DNA of 64,000 nt, taken from NCBI GenBank assembly GCA_018350325.1, contig JAEVLN010000007.1:277688-341687 (forward strand), read 5' to 3'. Position 1 is the first letter of the stretch, and every line of letters starts with the position of its first letter. Position numbers and translations under genes: made by a program. The notes under the pieces were generated by a model that did not search any database, was not told the origin of the DNA, and worked only from the letters and a program-made list of their open reading frames with translations. The stretch comes from Globodera rostochiensis (Eukaryota > Nematoda > Chromadorea > Rhabditida > Heteroderidae). Positions 61,122 through 64,000 of the stretch are shown here, in pieces.

Positions 61122-61906
61122 AACCAAAACAAAACGTGGTCGGAGCCAACACAAAACAACAGCTTCACATTTGAGATGGATTTGAAAATGTTGGAGTATA
61201 ATGACGTCACGCCTACAATGAATCTGATCCAGCAATTCCACACAGACACTTTAACTCCAATGATGGATCCCAAAAATTCGTCGTATTCTCTAAATTCGAC
61301 AATTGATCAGCTACACAACAGCACCTTCATGAAAACAACTGATCTGGAAAATCGTTTGCCCCCAAATCTATACTTCAAAATTGACGTACACCAAACTGAC
61401 GGTAAAGCTGAATTTGCTGTGACATTGAACGGCCAGGACAAGGATGTTGATCAAAAAGTTCTCAAATACCAATGCCCCGCCAATGTGTACGTTCCCGACA
61501 TCCAATACATTACGGTACAGAAGAGGCGTCTAAAACAGGGTTGCCAGACATACTTACTTGCCAAGTACGTGCTTGGGAACGAACCTCGACTAAAAAATTT
61601 AAAAAGCGTACTTATTTCGAAGTACGTACTTGGAAATTGTTATTCAATACTGAATTCACTAGTGGATTTCATAAAATTGGCCCGTTAGATATGTACTTGG
61701 AAATCAACCTCTTTATACTTAAACCTAGCCTTAACCAGCAGATGGCAACTCTGGCCTAAAATACCTAAACTTTATTTTTGTAATTATTTGCACAGGTCGA
61801 GCACGACAACATCACTTTGGCTGCTGGCTCTGAAGTGAAAGTGAGCTGCAGCTCAGAAGTCAAGTGCACCAATAACGATAGACCTTACTGTGACATTACA
61901 AATTGA
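61122..61906 (+). CDS. Galectin-like 3' unit (two exons)
   Basis: Exons 61122-61514 and 61796-61906 are in phase and end at TGA. They encode a further galectin-like unit: LYFKIDVHQTDGKAEFAVTL, LNGQDKD, IQYITVEHDNITL, then a Cys-rich tail (SCSSEVKCTNN, YCDITN). They probably belong to the gene at 55276, but joining the exon ending at 60083 here would create TAA, so either an intermediate exon is missed or this is a separate or damaged gene. The intron holds a hAT-like element. Confidence 0.55.
61536..61753. mobile_element. hAT-like element in galectin-like intron
   Basis: Ends CAGGGTTGCCAGAC and GATGGCAACTCTG, flanked by GTCTAAAA (61528-61535) and GCCTAAAA (61754-61761), 7 of 8 matching. Internal AAGTACGTACTTGG palindromes repeat. 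Confidence 0.7.
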
Positions 61907-61915
61907 GTGCTTTAT

Positions 61916-62074
61916 TAGTGTTCGGCAAATGGGGAGTTTTTCGATATTCGGTATCGCTATTTTGGTAAAATACCGATAACGAAAAAATCCTGAAATCTCA
62001 AAATGTCTTTGTCGTTATACCGAGTCGGTAATACCGAAAAAAATACTGCGGTAATACCGTACCGTGCCGAACAC
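61916..62074. mobile_element. Short relative of the 10125 hAT-like element
   Basis: Left end TAGTGTTCGGCAAATGG matches the large element; right end GTGCCGAACAC matches its complement. The interior has GGTAATACCG/CGGTATCG variants. Target duplication unclear. It begins 10 bp after the galectin-like stop codon. Confidence 0.6.
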
Positions 62075-62156
62075 AAATTCTTATTTCTCCTTATTTATGG
62101 ATTTGGTTTATTAAAAAATTCATATTTCATTTTTTTTAATTGTATGCGGCATTAAA

Positions 62157-62519
62157 TTGAAAATTAAAAAATCACTAGAGTTTTCTCCAAAGTTCGAAAA
62201 ATTATTTTTCAAAGCGAATTTTTTCCGATCGCATTATTGTCGGATTAAAATTAAATCGAAATTGATATGTATTGAGCTTAACAAGAAAAATCAGCAGACT
62301 CTACGATTTTGGATGGACAGTGGGGGCAAAAGAATTCAAATAGATGAGAAGGGTCGACTGTTTGCCAGGGAAGCTTTGAATACGGGCACTGAGCTTAAGG
62401 CGTTCATTTGGGTCGAGGATGGCGCTGTTCCTTCCCTGAGGGGAAATGGCACTCTTCGGCTTGTCGCTCTGGGACGTGTCGAAGACTTTGCACTACAAAC
62501 CGTGCGCCATATTTGTTAG
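62157..62519 (+). CDS. Possible coding exon, unknown protein
   Basis: The second half of this open frame is compositionally coding-like: RFWMDSGGKRIQIDEKGRLF, NTGTELKAFIWVEDGAV, GTLRLVALGRVEDF. No family recognised and no splice partners assigned. It is antisense to the 3' tail of the Fic gene, so one of the two readings is non-coding. Confidence 0.3.
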   Translation: MKIKKSLEFSPKFEKLFFKANFFRSHYCRIKIKSKLICIELNKKNQQTLRFWMDSGGKRIQIDEKGRLFAREALNTGTELKAFIWVEDGAVPSLRGNGTLRLVALGRVEDFALQTVRHIC

Positions 62520-62659
62520 AGGGAGGCGAATGTCGACAAATTGAAATGTCGGAGGTTGAAAACAGCGACAAATTTAGCCGGTAAGGAAATAAATAAATTT
62601 TATTTTTAATAGCTATTAACGATGTTAAATTTTCGTTTGCCTTTGTCCAACTTCTTTGC

Positions 62660-63300
62660 ACAGAACGGACGTTCTCAATCATTAAATTTATGATTGACGC
62701 CCATTTCTGGATAATTCGCTGCGTAACTTCTGTCAATTGCAGGGGTTTCAAAGCCTTACGCATCAAGATCAGGGAAAGAAGAAGTCGCCCCGTACGTCCA
62801 TTGGCGTCAGGGTAAGGATGGAGTTTGACCTAATCATGACGGATTATTTTCAAAATATTTAAAATTTAAAAAAATTTTCTTGACTTACAAAGTACAAAAA
62901 CGCCTTTGCCGCCACCTCTTGGGCCTCGGGACTGCTGCTGGCAGTATACAACCAATCCAAAAACTTCAGCACTCCCATCACTTGGTCCTTATGTGGAAAC
63001 GTGTGTCCGCCCGCTCCTATGTAGGGAGGTTCCGCAGGTCCAAGTTCGCCACGGCGTCGTTTTCCCCCCACGTTGCGCTCCCATCACCCAGCCCCAACAT
63101 GTGAAGGTTTCTAATCTTCTGTAAAAATTTGTTTTTCTTATTAAAATTTAAGTTGGGCTTGGTTCATTTTAAAAAAATACTAAAAAACAAAAAATTAAAT
63201 ATACCAAAAGGTCGAATGGTCCCTCCATGAAGAAGGGAATTTCCAGCTTGGGAAATTTATTGCTGTCGTCGTCAAATGGGAGTGCGGGCGATATTGTGAA
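62660..63300 (-). pseudogene. Fic-domain (AMPylase-type) gene with a frameshift
   Basis: Three exons are visible: about 63205-63300, 62889-63118 and about 62660-62829. The Fic core HPYPDANGRTGR (62785-62820) lies in the last, preceded by FLDWLYTASSS and AQEVAAKAFLYFVKL and followed by LLLSLILMRKALKPLQL. The consensus is HPF-x-(D/E)-(G/A)-N-G/K-R-x-x-R; here Phe is Tyr and the following G is A, both tolerated changes. Fic enzymes usually transfer AMP to protein hydroxyls. Upstream, YIGAGGHTFP corresponds to the substrate-flap IGGH. The exon 62889-63118 has a length two over a multiple of three, and its 5' half (DGSATWGENDAVANLDLRN) is in another frame, so one base is missing near 63018. Decay or sequence error cannot be separated here. 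No metazoan TPR/TM region or inhibitory helix was found. Confidence 0.62.
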
Positions 63301-64000
63301 GCGCTTATCTGGCGCATTTCTTCAGCTTGTTTTTCGGTCACTCTTTGGCGCGATACTTCTATTTTTCGAAGATTTTAACGATATTTTTAAGAAAAAAAAA
63401 TTGGTCAGGATTTTTTAATACTAAATCTGCGATGAATTGGCCTGACAGTTAAAACCCGGGATTTTTTCGATCCTTTTTCAACTTTCCAAAAATACTAAAA
63501 TAATACGCAAAAAGGCTTTAAATCTACTTAATTATACGTTAAAAAAAAAAAAAATTAAATTAAGCAAATTAGCGCACTTAAAATGCCATTCTCGGTGCAT
63601 ATTTCGGCATTTTGGTGCATATTTCGGGATTTTTGGCATATTTTGGTGCATATTTTGGCCGTTTTTGGAGCAAAAGTGATTTTGTCTAAATTTTAACAAA
63701 ATGAGCCTATGAAAAGTGGAAAATAGCCGGAGTGGCTAAAAGGTAGGGTTTATATAGCACAAAAATGGGGGAGATGGCACGTTGGGTGTTTATTGGGGAG
63801 ATGGACGCGACACGTCGGGGGGGGGGGGGGGGTAAAGGAAATATTTGAATTTTGCAGCATCGTCAGGGGCGTGGGGGGGGGGGGGGGGAGGTGAGGGGAG
63901 GATTTGCGCCGGCAAAGAAAATTCAGAATTTTTTTTTTGACTTATAAAGAGAAATTTGCAACGAACATTTTAAAAATGCGGCAATTTTTTAAGTTTTTAG
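63301..64000. other. Intergenic with long G tracts
   Basis: No gene. Repeats of GGTGCATATTTTGG-type occur at 63590-63665, and G16 runs at 63817-63832 and 63873-63888, separated by 40 bp. Confidence 0.5.

Noticed and set aside
1..64000. CRISPR arrays, bacterial operons or prophage
   Set aside because: Spliced genes and eukaryotic families throughout; direct repeats lack regular unique spacers.

Overview
The window looks like nuclear DNA of a plant-parasitic cyst nematode, most like Globodera or Heterodera. The signs are an A+T-rich sequence, multi-exon genes with mostly short introns, nematode-type chemoreceptor and MIG-18-like genes, frequent GC-AG introns, and a glutathione-synthetase homologue carrying a secretion signal, a class I know as an expanded effector-like family in these worms. 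The species call is inference. Exons below were assembled by hand from reading frame, splice sites and intron phase; no alignment or transcript was available.

Layout. 264-3243 (-): TFIIS-central/SPOC protein of the PHF3/DIDO kind with two frame breaks. 3.3-6.4 kb: direct repeats. 6396-8477 (-): complete GT11 fucosyltransferase-like gene. 8.5-15.3 kb: transposon-rich, gene-poor. 15282-18122 (+): seven-TM chemoreceptor. 20180-23828 (+): secreted glutathione-synthetase-like protein. 24754-26650 (-): annexin. 29988-32279 (-): secreted Cys-rich MIG-18-like protein. 33634-34820 (+): C2HC zinc-finger protein. 35634-46170 (-): very large gene ending in a poly(A)-polymerase module, preceded by three copies of an unrecognised domain. 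47527-47989 (-): small secreted protein resembling a fourth partial copy. 48733-50903 (-): rhodopsin-family peptide-receptor-like GPCR. 51799-53369 (-): small secreted acidic orphan. 55276-60094 (+), perhaps to 61906: galectin-like multi-domain gene with an internal duplication. 62.6-63.3 kb (-): Fic-domain gene with a frameshift. tRNA-Pro(UGG) and tRNA-Val(CAC) are present.

Between and inside the genes lie many short hAT-like elements with TAG or CAG ends and 8-bp target duplications, foldback elements (one carrying half of a tRNA-Pro), simple repeats and long G tracts. Several introns hold tandem repeats that begin at their own 5' splice site.

The genes do not form one pathway. Three encode likely secreted proteins of possible parasitism interest (glutathione-synthetase-like, MIG-18-like, acidic orphan). 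The most unusual item is the poly(A)-polymerase module joined to a threefold repeated domain. The most useful structural observations are the donor-anchored intronic repeats, the GC-AG introns, and an element insertion that duplicated a 5' splice site.
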